This document shows positions 1-8,598 of a stretch of 64,000 nucleotides of DNA, piece after piece (position 1 is the stretch's first letter; each line of letters opens with the position of its first letter). The DNA is from Pseudomonas sichuanensis. Lineage in GTDB: Bacteria > Pseudomonadota > Gammaproteobacteria > Pseudomonadales > Pseudomonadaceae. Where the stretch lies: the NCBI RefSeq assembly GCF_003231305.1, contig NZ_QKVM01000031.1, positions 1 through 64,000 of the forward strand. The letters are read 5' to 3'. Below the pieces are notes generated by a model. It did no database searches, was not told where the DNA came from, and saw only the letters and a list, made by a program, of their open reading frames with translations. The translations under genes and the position numbers were made by a program.

Positions 1-1
1 G

Positions 2-346
2 GCCAATCATATAGTGGGCATGGTAGGTGACGGTATTAACGACTCGCCGGCGTTGGCTAAATCCCAGATCGGCTTCGCCATGGGCGCAGCAGGTACCGGT
101 ACCGCGATTGAGACGGCAGATGTCGCGCTGATGGATGACGACCTGCGCAAGGTCCCTGCATTCGTGCAACTGTCGCGGGATACTGTCAGCATCCTCAAGC
201 AAAACATCTACTTCGCGCTAGGGATCAAAGCACTGTTTTTGACCTTCACCCTGATGGGGCTCGCCACGATGTGGATGGCAGTTTTTGCGGACGTGGGGGT
301 CAGTTTGCTGGTGGTACTAAATGGTCTGCGGCTCTTGAAAAAGTGA
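2..346 (+). CDS. cadA: Heavy-metal P1B-type ATPase, C-terminal part (CadA/ZntA type)
   Basis: The reading frame is already open at the first base of the window, so this is the 3' end of a longer gene (about 114 residues seen; the whole family is 700 or more). It carries the GDGINDSPAL hinge motif of P-type ATPases, then the conserved stretch up to the last two membrane helices and the typical ...VVLNGLRLLKK C-terminus of Zn/Cd/Pb exporters. The enzyme pumps divalent metal from cytoplasm to periplasm. The assignment to the Zn/Cd subgroup rests on the C-terminal sequence and on the CzcD and metal-type two-component genes nearby; the CPC motif lies outside the window. Confidence 0.85.
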   Translation, partial: ANHIVGMVGDGINDSPALAKSQIGFAMGAAGTGTAIETADVALMDDDLRKVPAFVQLSRDTVSILKQNIYFALGIKALFLTFTLMGLATMWMAVFADVGVSLLVVLNGLRLLKK

Positions 347-421
347 ATGGCCCATTGCTGAACGGCCTGAGATCTTAGAGCGCAATTCAATCGCAAGGGA
401 GTGGTATAGCAAAAATGATGA

Positions 422-769
422 GCGGTTACCCTGCAATTGCCCTACACGCCTAACATTTTCTACCTAGGCTCGTGACGTGCCCAAATTAAAGCGGCGAGGG
501 TGCATGAAGATATGCGTGAAGTGGTTTGGGTCGTAACCTATTCGTGGGCATTTGAACAAGCTCGCGAACTTGGCTGCGTCATAGTAAAGCTCACCTGCGA
601 CCGCGCTCGCCCTGACGCGCATCGCTTCTCTGAGTCATTGGGCTTTGTGCCCAGCCATATCAGGATTCAAAATGAAATTCTGAATGAAGGCTCTGCAATA
701 GCGAGAAAGGCTGCCTTGATTAGTGGGCCAGCTGATCCTGGAGTAGAAGCACCGGGCGGGCGCAGATAG
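422..769 (+). pseudogene. Decayed GNAT N-acetyltransferase
   Basis: A GNAT domain is readable only by crossing lesions. Frame 2 gives TLQLPYTPNIFYLGS, then an in-frame TGA (473-475) where the family has Trp, then RAQIKAARVHEDMR. The next 30 bases give the acetyl-CoA loop SGLGRNLF only in another frame (about 520-546), after which the first frame resumes with WAFEQARELGC and ends with the DAHRFSESLGFVPSH motif. So there are one nonsense mutation and two compensating frameshifts. The open frame from the GTG at 500 to 769 is therefore probably not a functional protein. No start codon or promoter is obvious upstream. Confidence 0.7.
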
Positions 770-790
770 CGCACGACCGGTGCTATTCAC

Positions 791-1015
791 TCACTCGTCG
801 ATACCGATACGCTTGAGGCTTTCAAGGGCCTTACCACACTCAGGTGAGCCATGCCGTAAACCGCAGGCCAAGGCAGCTTTGAGGCTCATCACACCGCCTA
901 CAAAACCGACTTGATTGCCGACTCCGTGTCCGTCCGAAAATCCCTGATCATACGCAATCTCGACAAGCGCATTGATCGCCGCCAGGGTGTCTTGTTTGTT
1001 TTTACTGTTCTGCAT
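791..1015 (-). CDS. Small protein of unknown function (74 aa)
   Basis: ATG at 1015 is preceded by a good ribosome binding site (GGAG seven bases upstream). The product is a mostly helical, soluble-looking protein with a glycine-rich middle (GHGVGNQVGFVGG) and one C-terminal cysteine pair separated by about 14 residues. There is no signal peptide and no family I recognise. It lies 130 bases downstream of the 341-residue gene on the same strand, so the two may be cotranscribed. Confidence 0.5.
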   Translation of the reverse strand: MQNSKNKQDTLAAINALVEIAYDQGFSDGHGVGNQVGFVGGVMSLKAALACGLRHGSPECGKALESLKRIGIDE

Positions 1016-1144
1016 ATCTACTCCGCGAGCATTCAGCTCATATCGCTCGGTTAGGTGGCGGCACCTTCAGGTTTGGGCTGAGCGAATCCCGCTCCCATAG
1101 CCAATCCCTTCAGGGGAGGGCAAAGCCCCGCCACCGAAAGAAAA

Positions 1145-2170
1145 TCAGCTATTGAGAGCAGGTGGCTCGTTTTGGTCATCGGTGCTGCTCGCATCCCCGC
1201 ACTGGCACTGAGTGGGTACATCCGGATAGCCGCTGTGTTTCTCGATGAACAGCGTTCGGCAGGTTTCGCACCCATAGATCCGCGGCAGAGACTTCAAACC
1301 CTCTGGCAACACATCGCTCAGAGGCTCGTTATGCCAAGGAGCTCCGTCAAGGATCCTGGAGCGCAGGATGTTTCCCAGGCGCCAGGTGTCACTTTGTGCG
1401 CGCCAGGACCACATCGGCGCAGAAAGCGAATACTGGATGAAGGTCTCTTGTGACTGCCTGGCGAGCGGGTACTTGGGGCGGGTCCAGCCGGAATCGATGA
1501 TGCTGAAACCCATGCCCATTTCTGCGCTCGGATGGGTCTTTTCACCAAAGAAACGGTCATGCGTCGCTGGAGCCGTCGCATGATGGTCAGTCGGTGGGAA
1601 TACCCACAAATAACACTCATCTCGGTTCACCATGCTGATGAGCTCGCTTGGCCCGCGCATAGGGGAATTTGCAGCCAAGGCGAAGCGATCCTTCCACGAC
1701 ATGTTGGGAGGCGGCGCAATACCAGCAGCGATGGCCAACGTGGCCGTCTTGGGGACGAACCGATCGCCGAGCTCGTTCAGATCCAGATTCTTGCAGAGGG
1801 CTTTGAAGGCCTTTTTGCGAGTCTTCGAGGTGAAGGTGGGGTCAAGAAGCAGGCGAACCTGGTTCACGCCGATTCCCGCGGTTCGTAGCACCTCGATGAC
1901 CTCTTCTGCCACACCGACTGCTTGAAGATCGGTCAATCCCAAGCACTTTTTCGCACGCTCGACCGCCGCGTAGAGGTTGTACTGCCGTGTGTCGTTGTCA
2001 CGACTGACCTGGATTGGGAGCTTGTCTTGGGAGGCTACTTGCGGTGCAACGGAGCCGATGGCCGCGTGGAACAGCTGGTGGATGTCCTGGTGAGAATACA
2101 GGCGGCCAGAAGCCGAAAACGAGGCGTGCAGCTGAGCAGCGAGAGGTTGAAGCAGCTTTTTGGCAGACAT
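1145..2170 (-). CDS. Protein of unknown function with C-terminal Cys cluster (341 aa)
   Basis: ATG at 2170 follows an AGGGG ribosome binding site. The N-terminal 150 residues look helical and basic; the middle (about 150-290) is rich in aromatic residues; the C-terminus carries CETC and, about 20 residues later, CQC, which could form a small zinc ribbon. It ends in an acidic, disordered tail. No signal peptide or membrane segment. I do not recognise the family. The base composition and position between a decayed GNAT gene and the porin suggest accessory DNA. The long plus-strand frames over the same stretch are shadows. Confidence 0.6.
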   Translation of the reverse strand: MSAKKLLQPLAAQLHASFSASGRLYSHQDIHQLFHAAIGSVAPQVASQDKLPIQVSRDNDTRQYNLYAAVERAKKCLGLTDLQAVGVAEEVIEVLRTAGIGVNQVRLLLDPTFTSKTRKKAFKALCKNLDLNELGDRFVPKTATLAIAAGIAPPPNMSWKDRFALAANSPMRGPSELISMVNRDECYLWVFPPTDHHATAPATHDRFFGEKTHPSAEMGMGFSIIDSGWTRPKYPLARQSQETFIQYSLSAPMWSWRAQSDTWRLGNILRSRILDGAPWHNEPLSDVLPEGLKSLPRIYGCETCRTLFIEKHSGYPDVPTQCQCGDASSTDDQNEPPALNS

Positions 2171-2408
2171 GACTATCCCCTAAAGAGCGACGTTGGGGTA
2201 GCTGCGCTTGTAGGGCCGTTAGACGCGAAGCTGGACGTCGAATCAGGTTCAATCATGAGTAGGAGTCAGGTTTGATTTGCTTGCACGGCCACCATGCAAA
2301 GCCCGACGCGGCAATCACACCAGATTCGCCGAGCGTTGGCAAGAGAGGTCATCGGTAAGCAAAAGCAGGTAGGAGGAGGGCGCTCCATGCTTGATCACGT
2401 CAGAAACA

Positions 2409-2444
2409 GGAAAGCCGGAAGCACATACAGCGCTTCCGGCTTTC
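2409..2444 (-). terminator. Rho-independent terminator of the porin gene
   Basis: An 11-bp perfect stem (AAAGCCGGAAG / CTTCCGGCTTT) with an 11-base loop lies 24 bases past the porin stop codon. On the minus strand it is followed by a short T-containing stretch. Confidence 0.7.
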
Positions 2445-2467
2445 TCACGTCAGACTGATGAGAGGGA

Positions 2468-3775
2468 TCAGAAGACGTATTGCAGACGGGTCACGATGGC
2501 ATTGCCGCTGTCGTCGCCCACGGTGTTCTCGTTATTGTCGGTACGCACGTTGATGTAGTTGGCACTGACTTTCACCGCCTCGTTGACGTACCAGTTCACA
2601 CCCACAGTGTGGCTCTTGGCCTTGCGCTCGTTTGATTGGTCCGCTGCGGTGACCAGGTTGCCGTCTTCGACCTTGATATCGTCAAAGCGGTAGAAGACTT
2701 CCCAGGCCCCCAGTTCCTTGTTCTCTGGTTTGATAGTGTCGAACTTGGCACCGTCGAGCTTGTAGATACGCGGCTCGCCGGTCAGGGTGTAAGCCATCTG
2801 GGCGTAGTAACCGGAGGCCTTCATGTCGTTGTTGGCCTGGTCAGCTTTCAGCTTGCGGCGAAGGTATTCCGCTTGCACCGAGAACGGGCCGGTGGCCCAG
2901 GCACCTTCGAGACCCCAGACCGAATCGTCCTTCCACAGGCCATCTTGTGCGGCGGCACCGCCAAACAGCATGCGGTTACCGTTGGTGCCGGCATCGCCGC
3001 CGCCATTGGTATCTACACCGCGAACGCCCAGACGCGAACGAATCCGGGTATCGACCGCACTGTTTTTGAGGTCGCGGTAAGCGTACTGAGCACCGACGTG
3101 CAGGACGTTGCCATCACTGTGCAGTGGTGCGAACACGCCACGTACGTTGTAGCGCTTGGTGCTGTCGCCATCCGAGTTGTTGTTGGTTTCACTGAACACG
3201 CTACCGGAGACATAAGCCATGTCAGCGATGGTGCTGGTGGCTTGTACACCCATGCCGGCGTTGTCGTTGATCCAGTCCGCCAGGTCGTACGAGAGGTTCC
3301 GCTCCATGGCGGTGGTCCACTTCGAACTTGTGGCTTTCTCAAGACCGAAGTCGGTATAGAAACGGCCGAACCGCAGTTGGACCGGCTTGAAGCCGGTGTA
3401 GGTCAGGCTGGCTTCGTCGAAGTAGCCGTCGGAGTCGTTGCCCGTGTTGCGGGAAAGGTCGTAGTTGAGCTGATACTTCCAATCGCGGTACAGCACGCCG
3501 CCGAGCTCAAGGTAGGCGCGACGGAAGTACCCTGCGTCAGCGGTATCGCCATTCTTGGTGAAGACACCATCGAACCGGCCGTAATCGGCCTGAACTCGGC
3601 CGCCCAGTTTGAAACTGAATTCCTTGTCAGAAGTCGATACTTCAAGACCGCCCTTGGTCTTCAGAACGATGTCAGCTCCGTCAGTGGTTACTGTTCCGGA
3701 GAATGCTTGCGAGGAAAATGTGCCTATTATTGCGGCAGCCAACAGCTTTTCCCGCATGTTCGAAGAACGGATCAT
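2468..3775 (-). CDS. OprO/OprP-family porin
   Basis: Outer-membrane porin of the phosphate-selective OprP/OprO family. The mature part starts after a signal peptide (LLAAAIIGTFSSQAFSG); early FSFKLGGRVQADYGRFDG, RRAYLELGG and LRFGRFYTDFGLEKATSS are typical of the family, and the protein ends in aromatic Phe (YVF) as outer-membrane barrels do. Length of 435 fits. The start may be the second Met (MREKLL, 3757) rather than 3775. A LysR gene lies immediately upstream on the same strand. The substrate cannot be told from the sequence; OprO/OprP paralogues vary between phosphate, pyrophosphate and other anions. Confidence 0.85.
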   Translation of the reverse strand: MIRSSNMREKLLAAAIIGTFSSQAFSGTVTTDGADIVLKTKGGLEVSTSDKEFSFKLGGRVQADYGRFDGVFTKNGDTADAGYFRRAYLELGGVLYRDWKYQLNYDLSRNTGNDSDGYFDEASLTYTGFKPVQLRFGRFYTDFGLEKATSSKWTTAMERNLSYDLADWINDNAGMGVQATSTIADMAYVSGSVFSETNNNSDGDSTKRYNVRGVFAPLHSDGNVLHVGAQYAYRDLKNSAVDTRIRSRLGVRGVDTNGGGDAGTNGNRMLFGGAAAQDGLWKDDSVWGLEGAWATGPFSVQAEYLRRKLKADQANNDMKASGYYAQMAYTLTGEPRIYKLDGAKFDTIKPENKELGAWEVFYRFDDIKVEDGNLVTAADQSNERKAKSHTVGVNWYVNEAVKVSANYINVRTDNNENTVGDDSGNAIVTRLQYVF

Positions 3776-3985
3776 TGCTTGCCTCTCGTATGTTAAGTGC
3801 TTAGGTACCGACGTTGTGTTTCGCCCTGCGCCGGCCTAAATTGATCTTGCAGATGGGAGCAGGCCACGGTTGTCACCTGCTGTAACAAGATGCCTTTGTT
3901 CTAAGCACTCTGACTAGATTGCAAGCGAATATGACAGTTGTGTTTCTTAAGTGTTAACGGGAGAGTTTCAAACCTAACAAAACTG

Positions 3986-4969
3986 TTACCGAACAAGCCA
4001 GTCTTTCTTATCAAAGAAGCTCTTCTTGATCAATCTTCGAATTTCCAAAACCTGGGGATTACGTATCAATTTCGATTTGATAACAAGATAGACATCTTTC
4101 TCCTCCAGGTCGTCCAGGAAACCCGGCACGGGTAGGATATTTCTCTCCAGTTTTCGGCTGTAGTCGGGCAGCACTCCAATACACGCACCACCAACGACAA
4201 GGCCTCGTGATAGGTTGTAGCTCTTGACCCGAGTGGTACCGCCCTGATGCTCAGACATTATCGATGCCCACTTTCGTGAGCCCGCCAAGATCTCTTCATC
4301 CCAAGGGACAACGAGCATGAAGTTGTGCAAATCCAAGCTCTCCACAGGAAGGGTGACGCTCCTTGAGTAGCGGCTGGAAATGAACAGCGCGTGCCCAATC
4401 CGGCCGAGCCGTTCAAACCTATACGTAGGATGGCGATCAAAAGCGCCCTCATCATCTGGGCTCACGAAAGCGATACCCACATCGACTTCACACTCAGAAA
4501 GCATCTGCGTTGTGCACTCTGAATGGATTTCCAGCCGCATTTCGGCATGATCGCGTACGTAGGCGACTAGATCGCGGTTCACGATGTCGCTCAGCACTGG
4601 CTCTGTGATCGCGATGGTAAGCCTGGAGTCCTCCTTCTCACCAGACTTGCCCAGGCCTTCAGGGCCGAAGAGTTGGCACAGGTACTGGCTGACCCTCTCG
4701 CCTGTCCGGGTCAGAGCAAGCTTGTTGTGCTTGTAGACAAACACGGGAGCACCAATGTGCTCTTCCAGTTTCTCCAAGCGTTTGCGAAGGCCTACCACTG
4801 GCACATTGAGCCCTCGGGCAGCCTGTTTGAAACTGGCACAACGTGCTGTTGCGAAAAACTCTACGGCCAGCTGATCATCAATTGGCAGATCATCCAATAT
4901 GTCAGGACTGTAAGAAACAACGCTGCTTGTATATGTTTCATTTTGTGTAACCATTCGATCCCCCTTCAT
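3986..4969 (-). CDS. LysR-family transcriptional regulator
   Basis: N-terminal winged helix-turn-helix of LysR type at about residues 33-92 (LAVEFFATARCASFKQAARG, then LRKRLEKLEEHIGAPVF and LTRTG), followed by a substrate-binding domain to residue 327. The N-terminus is about 25 residues longer than typical; M6 at 4954 is a possible alternative start. It lies 210 bases upstream of the porin gene on the same strand and diverges from the gtrA operon, so either could be its target. The HTH differs from the usual sequence (NVPVVGLRKR in place of the common QPAVSRQIRR), so it is a divergent member. Confidence 0.8.
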   Translation of the reverse strand: MKGDRMVTQNETYTSSVVSYSPDILDDLPIDDQLAVEFFATARCASFKQAARGLNVPVVGLRKRLEKLEEHIGAPVFVYKHNKLALTRTGERVSQYLCQLFGPEGLGKSGEKEDSRLTIAITEPVLSDIVNRDLVAYVRDHAEMRLEIHSECTTQMLSECEVDVGIAFVSPDDEGAFDRHPTYRFERLGRIGHALFISSRYSRSVTLPVESLDLHNFMLVVPWDEEILAGSRKWASIMSEHQGGTTRVKSYNLSRGLVVGGACIGVLPDYSRKLERNILPVPGFLDDLEEKDVYLVIKSKLIRNPQVLEIRRLIKKSFFDKKDWLVR

Positions 4970-5010
4970 TCGGGGAATCTAGCTCAATGTCGTCTGACAT
5001 TTCCTTATCT

Positions 5011-5029
5011 TGACAACATTGTAATGCAC
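5011..5029 (+). promoter_or_regulatory. Candidate response-regulator site upstream of the gtrA operon
   Basis: TGACAACATTGTAATGCAC, about 190 bases before gtrA and 45 bases before the divergent LysR gene. The TGACA/TGTCA-N2-ATTGTAAT arrangement returns upstream of eptA (14426-14440), and ATTGTAAT-like cores occur in both regions flanking the two-component genes. Function inferred from recurrence only. Confidence 0.4.
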
Positions 5030-5211
5030 AGGTCATGCGTGCGTTATTGGCAGGCCTTTATTTCAAAAGCGTAATCCTCAGGCAATCCCTCTGATATTGT
5101 AGCGTGCTAGTCTAGTGCGCCAACTCATTACTTATCATATATAGATTCAGCTAATTAAGCATTTACATTTAGTTCACTGTTTTTTCACCTTTGCCTCCAT
5201 AGGCTTTGGCC

Positions 5212-5631
5212 ATGGAAAATCAAAACCCACCTCTTATTACCTTACTAATTCGTTATCTGGGGATCGGCTTCATAGCAACGGGAATCCATTACGTGGTGTT
5301 CCTAGTGCTGGTTACGACAGAATTTGCTACTCCGTTGCTGGCCAGTATCTGTGGCGGCATGGTTGGCGCAATCGCAAGCTTTATTGGAAATAGGGCGCTC
5401 TGTTTTGTGGCAGATGGCTCTCGTAAGTTTCAGCCTGTCAGGTTTGCACTGGTCGCGTTAGCCACAAACTTCGGCAATGGCGTGGGTATGTGGTTCCTCA
5501 TCAAGTCGAATCTGTCACCGCTTATCTCCCAAGTCCTAGTGACCTTAAGCCTCACTGCACTTGGATTCATTGCACATCGTTTTTGGACATTCAATCATGC
5601 AGACATTACATCGCTTTCCCGAGCGCCCTGA
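5212..5631 (+). CDS. GtrA-family membrane protein
   Basis: Small four-helix inner-membrane protein (139 residues) of the GtrA/DPMS family, which is thought to help flip or present polyprenyl-phosphate sugars. Membrane segments are visible at about residues 8-30, 35-55, 72-92 and 100-118; the conserved GNRALCF and HRFWTF motifs follow helices 2 and 4. I chose ATG 5212 over the in-frame TTG at 5206. It overlaps the start of the glycosyltransferase gene by 35 bases, so the two are translationally coupled and likely work on the same undecaprenyl-phosphate sugar. Confidence 0.85.
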   Translation: MENQNPPLITLLIRYLGIGFIATGIHYVVFLVLVTTEFATPLLASICGGMVGAIASFIGNRALCFVADGSRKFQPVRFALVALATNFGNGVGMWFLIKSNLSPLISQVLVTLSLTALGFIAHRFWTFNHADITSLSRAP

Positions 5632-6580
5632 TCCCTTGTTAACCATCGTGGTCCCTTGCTTCCAGGAAGAGGAAACCATCCCCGAGTTCCACCAGCGAAT
5701 CACCCGCGTGGTTAAGCGCTTACCCGTCTCCTGCGAAATCCTCTATGTCGACGACGGCAGTAGTGACCGGACAGCCGACATTCTTCGCCACTATCAGGAT
5801 GGGTCATCTGTACGTTGCCTGTCCCTGAGTCGCAACTTCGGTAAAGAGGCTGCACTGAGTGCCGGGATAGATCATGCCCGTGGCAGTGCGCTGATTTTCA
5901 TTGATGTCGACCTGCAGGATCCACCAGAGCTCATCGCGGCCATGGTGGACTACTGGCAACGCGGCTACGACGTAGTGAACATGCAGCGCAACTTGAGAAT
6001 CGGTGATTCGTGGTTCAAGCGCATGAGTGCCCGGGCTTACTACTGGGTCATGCAGCGCCTGGTGGAGAAGGTGGACATGCCGGCCGATGTCAGCGATTTC
6101 CGATTGATTGGGCCTGCGCCGCTGGCAGCACTGCGGGCGCTGGACGAACGCTCCAGGATTCTCAAAGGCATGATCGGCTGGGTAGGCTTTCGTACTATCG
6201 AACTGCCCTACAATCGCACTGTTCGCCATGCCGGGAGCACCAAGTGGAATGCATCTGGCCTGTTCAATCTGGCCATCGAGAGCATCGTCAGCTTCTCTCG
6301 CAAACCGCTGCGCATTTTCAGCCTCATCAGTTTCGGACTATTCGTCTCCAGCATCTGCTACATGCTCGCGTCGCTTGTGGCAGGCAGTTTCGACATCCAT
6401 CACCTGATCGTCGGAATGGCTTCATTCATGTGCGTCGGTGTCGCCATGGTGGGAGAGTACCTGGGCGTGACACTCGCGGAAGTGAAGCGCCGGCCTCTCT
6501 ATTTCCTGAAGCACAGCAACAAGGTAGATCCCGTGTCACTCCACCCTTCGATGGCTTCGATCGAGGGTAAGAAATGCTGA
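5597..6580 (+). CDS. GT2-family polyprenyl-phosphate glycosyltransferase (GtrB/ArnC-like)
   Basis: Family 2 glycosyltransferase (about 327 residues). The nucleotide-sugar part has VVPCFQEEETIP near the start, VDDGSSDRT, and the metal-binding DVDLQDPPE at about residue 105; two C-terminal membrane helices (about 236-258 and 270-292) anchor it. Such enzymes move a sugar from a nucleotide carrier to undecaprenyl phosphate at the inner face of the membrane. ATG 5597 starts just before the conserved domain. The stop overlaps the start of the next gene by 7 bases, giving a GtrA, GtrB, ArnT-like set for modification of lipid A or another surface glycan. Confidence 0.85.
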   Translation: MQTLHRFPERPDPLLTIVVPCFQEEETIPEFHQRITRVVKRLPVSCEILYVDDGSSDRTADILRHYQDGSSVRCLSLSRNFGKEAALSAGIDHARGSALIFIDVDLQDPPELIAAMVDYWQRGYDVVNMQRNLRIGDSWFKRMSARAYYWVMQRLVEKVDMPADVSDFRLIGPAPLAALRALDERSRILKGMIGWVGFRTIELPYNRTVRHAGSTKWNASGLFNLAIESIVSFSRKPLRIFSLISFGLFVSSICYMLASLVAGSFDIHHLIVGMASFMCVGVAMVGEYLGVTLAEVKRRPLYFLKHSNKVDPVSLHPSMASIEGKKC

Positions 6581-8028
6581 ATCTGAAGAACGAGAGGACG
6601 CTGTGGTTGATCCTGGGTTCGATTTTGCTATTGCGCTTGGTGGGGCTGGGCATCTACCCGCTGATGGACACATCTGAGGCCCGCTACGCTGAAATGGCTC
6701 GCAAGATGGTCGAGTTGAATGACTGGATCACGCCCATGTTCGACTACGGGGTACCATTCTGGGGCAAGCCTCCGTTGTCCTTCTGGACTCAGGCCGCGAG
6801 CATGACGGTCTTCGGCGTTAACGAGTTCGCTGCGCGTTTCCCAGCGTGGCTACTACACCTGGCAAGCTGTTTCATCATCATCAAACTCGGTACGCAGCAG
6901 ATTTCTCGTAACGCCGGCATCTGGGCTGCCATTATTTTTTCCAGCACCACACTTGGCCTGGTCTCCAGCGGTGTTGTGCTGACTGACCCTGTTTTGTCGT
7001 TCTCGATTCTGCTGGCCAGCTACGGTTTCTGGCGTTGGATGAAGTGCGCCAGCAAGGCGGATGCCTACCTGATGTTCGCAGGTCTCGGGCTGGGCTTGCT
7101 TGCCAAAGGGCCGCTGACCCTTGTGCTTATGGGGGCGCCGGCATTCGCCTGGTTCGTTATCTACAAGGAATGGGGACGGGTACTGAGGCTTCCCTGGATT
7201 AGCGGCCTTGTGCTCATGTTCGGTATATCCGTGCCGTGGTATGTCGCGGCCGAAATGAAAACGCCCGGCTTCATGGAGTACTTCTTCGTTGGTGAGCACT
7301 GGAGCCGCTACGTCGTCAGTAACTGGGCAGGGGACCTCTATGGTAGTGCTCATGCCAAGCCGTACGGCAGCATCTGGATCCAGCTCGGATTGTCGCTACT
7401 GCCATGGGCCTTGTTCCTACCACTGTTGATCCGCAAGCGTGGATCGATGCAGCGCTTCGAAGCCTACCTCTGGCTGTGGGCCTTGGCGACACCGGTCTTC
7501 TTCACATTTGCAGGCAACATTCTGTGGACCTACCTGCTACCCGCGCTGCCAGCGTGGGCCTTGCTGCTGTCTGCACGGGTCAGCGAAGTTGGCCCGAAGA
7601 CCACCTGGGCTGCCGCTGCGAGCGCATTGGTGTTGCCAATCATCGGTGCGGGCATCATCTACGCCGGGGTACTAGAGGAGCGACCTCAGAATCAGCGAGA
7701 TGTGGTTCAAGCCTGGCTCAATGTGCAGTCTGCTCATTCCGCTCCCCTGATCTATCCTGGCCGCCGCTCATACTCGTCGGAGTTTTACAGCAGCGGGAAG
7801 TCCGAGAACATCAAGGATCCTGCCAAGTGGCCGCAGGATGGCTCGTTCTATCTGTCCAGGCGCTTGCGAGACAGCAAGGATGGTCTGCCCGCTGATCTAG
7901 CTTGCACATCGATTACCGAAGCGAACGCCAGCCAGCTCCTGCTGTGCCATTGGAAGCGTACCGCACAAGGTGCCGAGGGTCTGGCCGGAGAAAGCAATGC
8001 GGAAACGCCTCGCAAGAACGAAGGCTAA
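6574..8028 (+). CDS. ArnT-like lipid-linked glycosyltransferase (GT39/GT83 type)
   Basis: Polytopic inner-membrane protein (484 residues, about 11-12 helices) with the PMT_2/ArnT signature: first periplasmic loop with YPLMDTSEARYAEMARKM and then WGKPPLSFW. These enzymes take a sugar from undecaprenyl phosphate and put it on lipid A or another acceptor in the periplasm. It is not clearly ArnT itself: no arnBCAD genes are near, and the partner GT2 and GtrA point to a different sugar. The last about 40 residues are polar and variable. A strong terminator follows at once, so it closes the operon. Confidence 0.8.
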   Translation: MLNLKNERTLWLILGSILLLRLVGLGIYPLMDTSEARYAEMARKMVELNDWITPMFDYGVPFWGKPPLSFWTQAASMTVFGVNEFAARFPAWLLHLASCFIIIKLGTQQISRNAGIWAAIIFSSTTLGLVSSGVVLTDPVLSFSILLASYGFWRWMKCASKADAYLMFAGLGLGLLAKGPLTLVLMGAPAFAWFVIYKEWGRVLRLPWISGLVLMFGISVPWYVAAEMKTPGFMEYFFVGEHWSRYVVSNWAGDLYGSAHAKPYGSIWIQLGLSLLPWALFLPLLIRKRGSMQRFEAYLWLWALATPVFFTFAGNILWTYLLPALPAWALLLSARVSEVGPKTTWAAAASALVLPIIGAGIIYAGVLEERPQNQRDVVQAWLNVQSAHSAPLIYPGRRSYSSEFYSSGKSENIKDPAKWPQDGSFYLSRRLRDSKDGLPADLACTSITEANASQLLLCHWKRTAQGAEGLAGESNAETPRKNEG

Positions 8029-8039
8029 ATTCCAAGCAC

Positions 8040-8069
8040 AAAAAAGCCAGGTTTTACCCTGGCTTTTTT
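8040..8069 (+). terminator. Rho-independent terminator after the glycosyltransferase operon
   Basis: GCCAGG/CCTGGC stem flanked by A5 and T6, 12 bases after the stop codon. The A/T flanks extend the pairing and would let it act from both sides; the small secreted gene on the minus strand ends nearby. Confidence 0.8.
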
Positions 8070-8110
8070 GTCGATTACTTTCGTCATTTGAAGTCCTATT
8101 TAACCGCCGA

Positions 8111-8332
8111 TTAATTGTCGGCTTGTTCCTTACCATCCTTGCTTTCTTTCTTTTGCTCTTGAGCGACTTGTTGTTTGTTCTGGTCCGAAGAGTCATCGCT
8201 CCATAGGCGAGCCTGTTCGGTTCGGAAGTTCTCGTTGAACTGTTTCGCTCGCTCGAAGCCGCCTTCAGCGTAAGCGGTACCCATGAGACCCAGCAGCAGG
8301 CTGCCAATAGCGATAGACTTGACAAATTTCAT
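8111..8332 (-). CDS. Small secreted protein (73 aa)
   Basis: Clear signal peptide (MKFVKSIAIGSLLLGLMGTAYA, cleavage before EGG) followed by about 50 very polar residues rich in Gln, Lys, Glu and Asp. The AEGGxER motif right after cleavage resembles the N-terminal motif of the small periplasmic PtrA-like proteins that accompany copper/metal two-component systems in Pseudomonas; this link is tentative. Its upstream region carries two copies of the ATTGTAAT-type motif also found near the kinase/regulator pair. Confidence 0.65.
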   Translation of the reverse strand: MKFVKSIAIGSLLLGLMGTAYAEGGFERAKQFNENFRTEQARLWSDDSSDQNKQQVAQEQKKESKDGKEQADN

Positions 8333-8424
8333 TGTGAACCTCGGTTCATACTAGGCCTACCTGATTAGCGGCCTTTGTTGGTTTGTAGTTTAGGAACGCG
8401 AAGCTAACGACAAGGTGAGTCAAT

Positions 8425-8442
8425 AATTACAATTCCGTAATT
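8425..8442. promoter_or_regulatory. Inverted repeat AATTAC-N6-GTAATT
   Basis: Perfect 6+6 inverted repeat between the divergent genes at 8332 and 8599. Read on the minus strand it contains GAATTGTAAT, the same core as sites near the two-component genes, gtrA and eptA. A further copy (AATTACAATTTT) lies at 8533-8544. Likely a regulator site; identity of the regulator is inferred. Confidence 0.45.
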
Positions 8443-8598
8443 TTGGCTGCAGATAGGATGCGTTAAATCGTCAAATCTGGAAGGATCATGTCTATCTCGG
8501 CACTGTCGAGGGCGACTTCGAATTTTGTCTTAAATTACAATTTTGATATCTAGCGCGTTAATTCAGCGCGGCGTTGTTGGCCGCCCTAGGAGATAGCC

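Noticed and set aside
2636..3796. 386-codon plus-strand frame opposite the porin
   Set aside because: Porin on the minus strand has signal peptide, family motifs and terminator.
6574..8028. Naming the third glycosyltransferase ArnT
   Set aside because: No arn sugar-synthesis genes are near and the partner genes are of GtrA/GtrB type, so only ArnT-like is supported.
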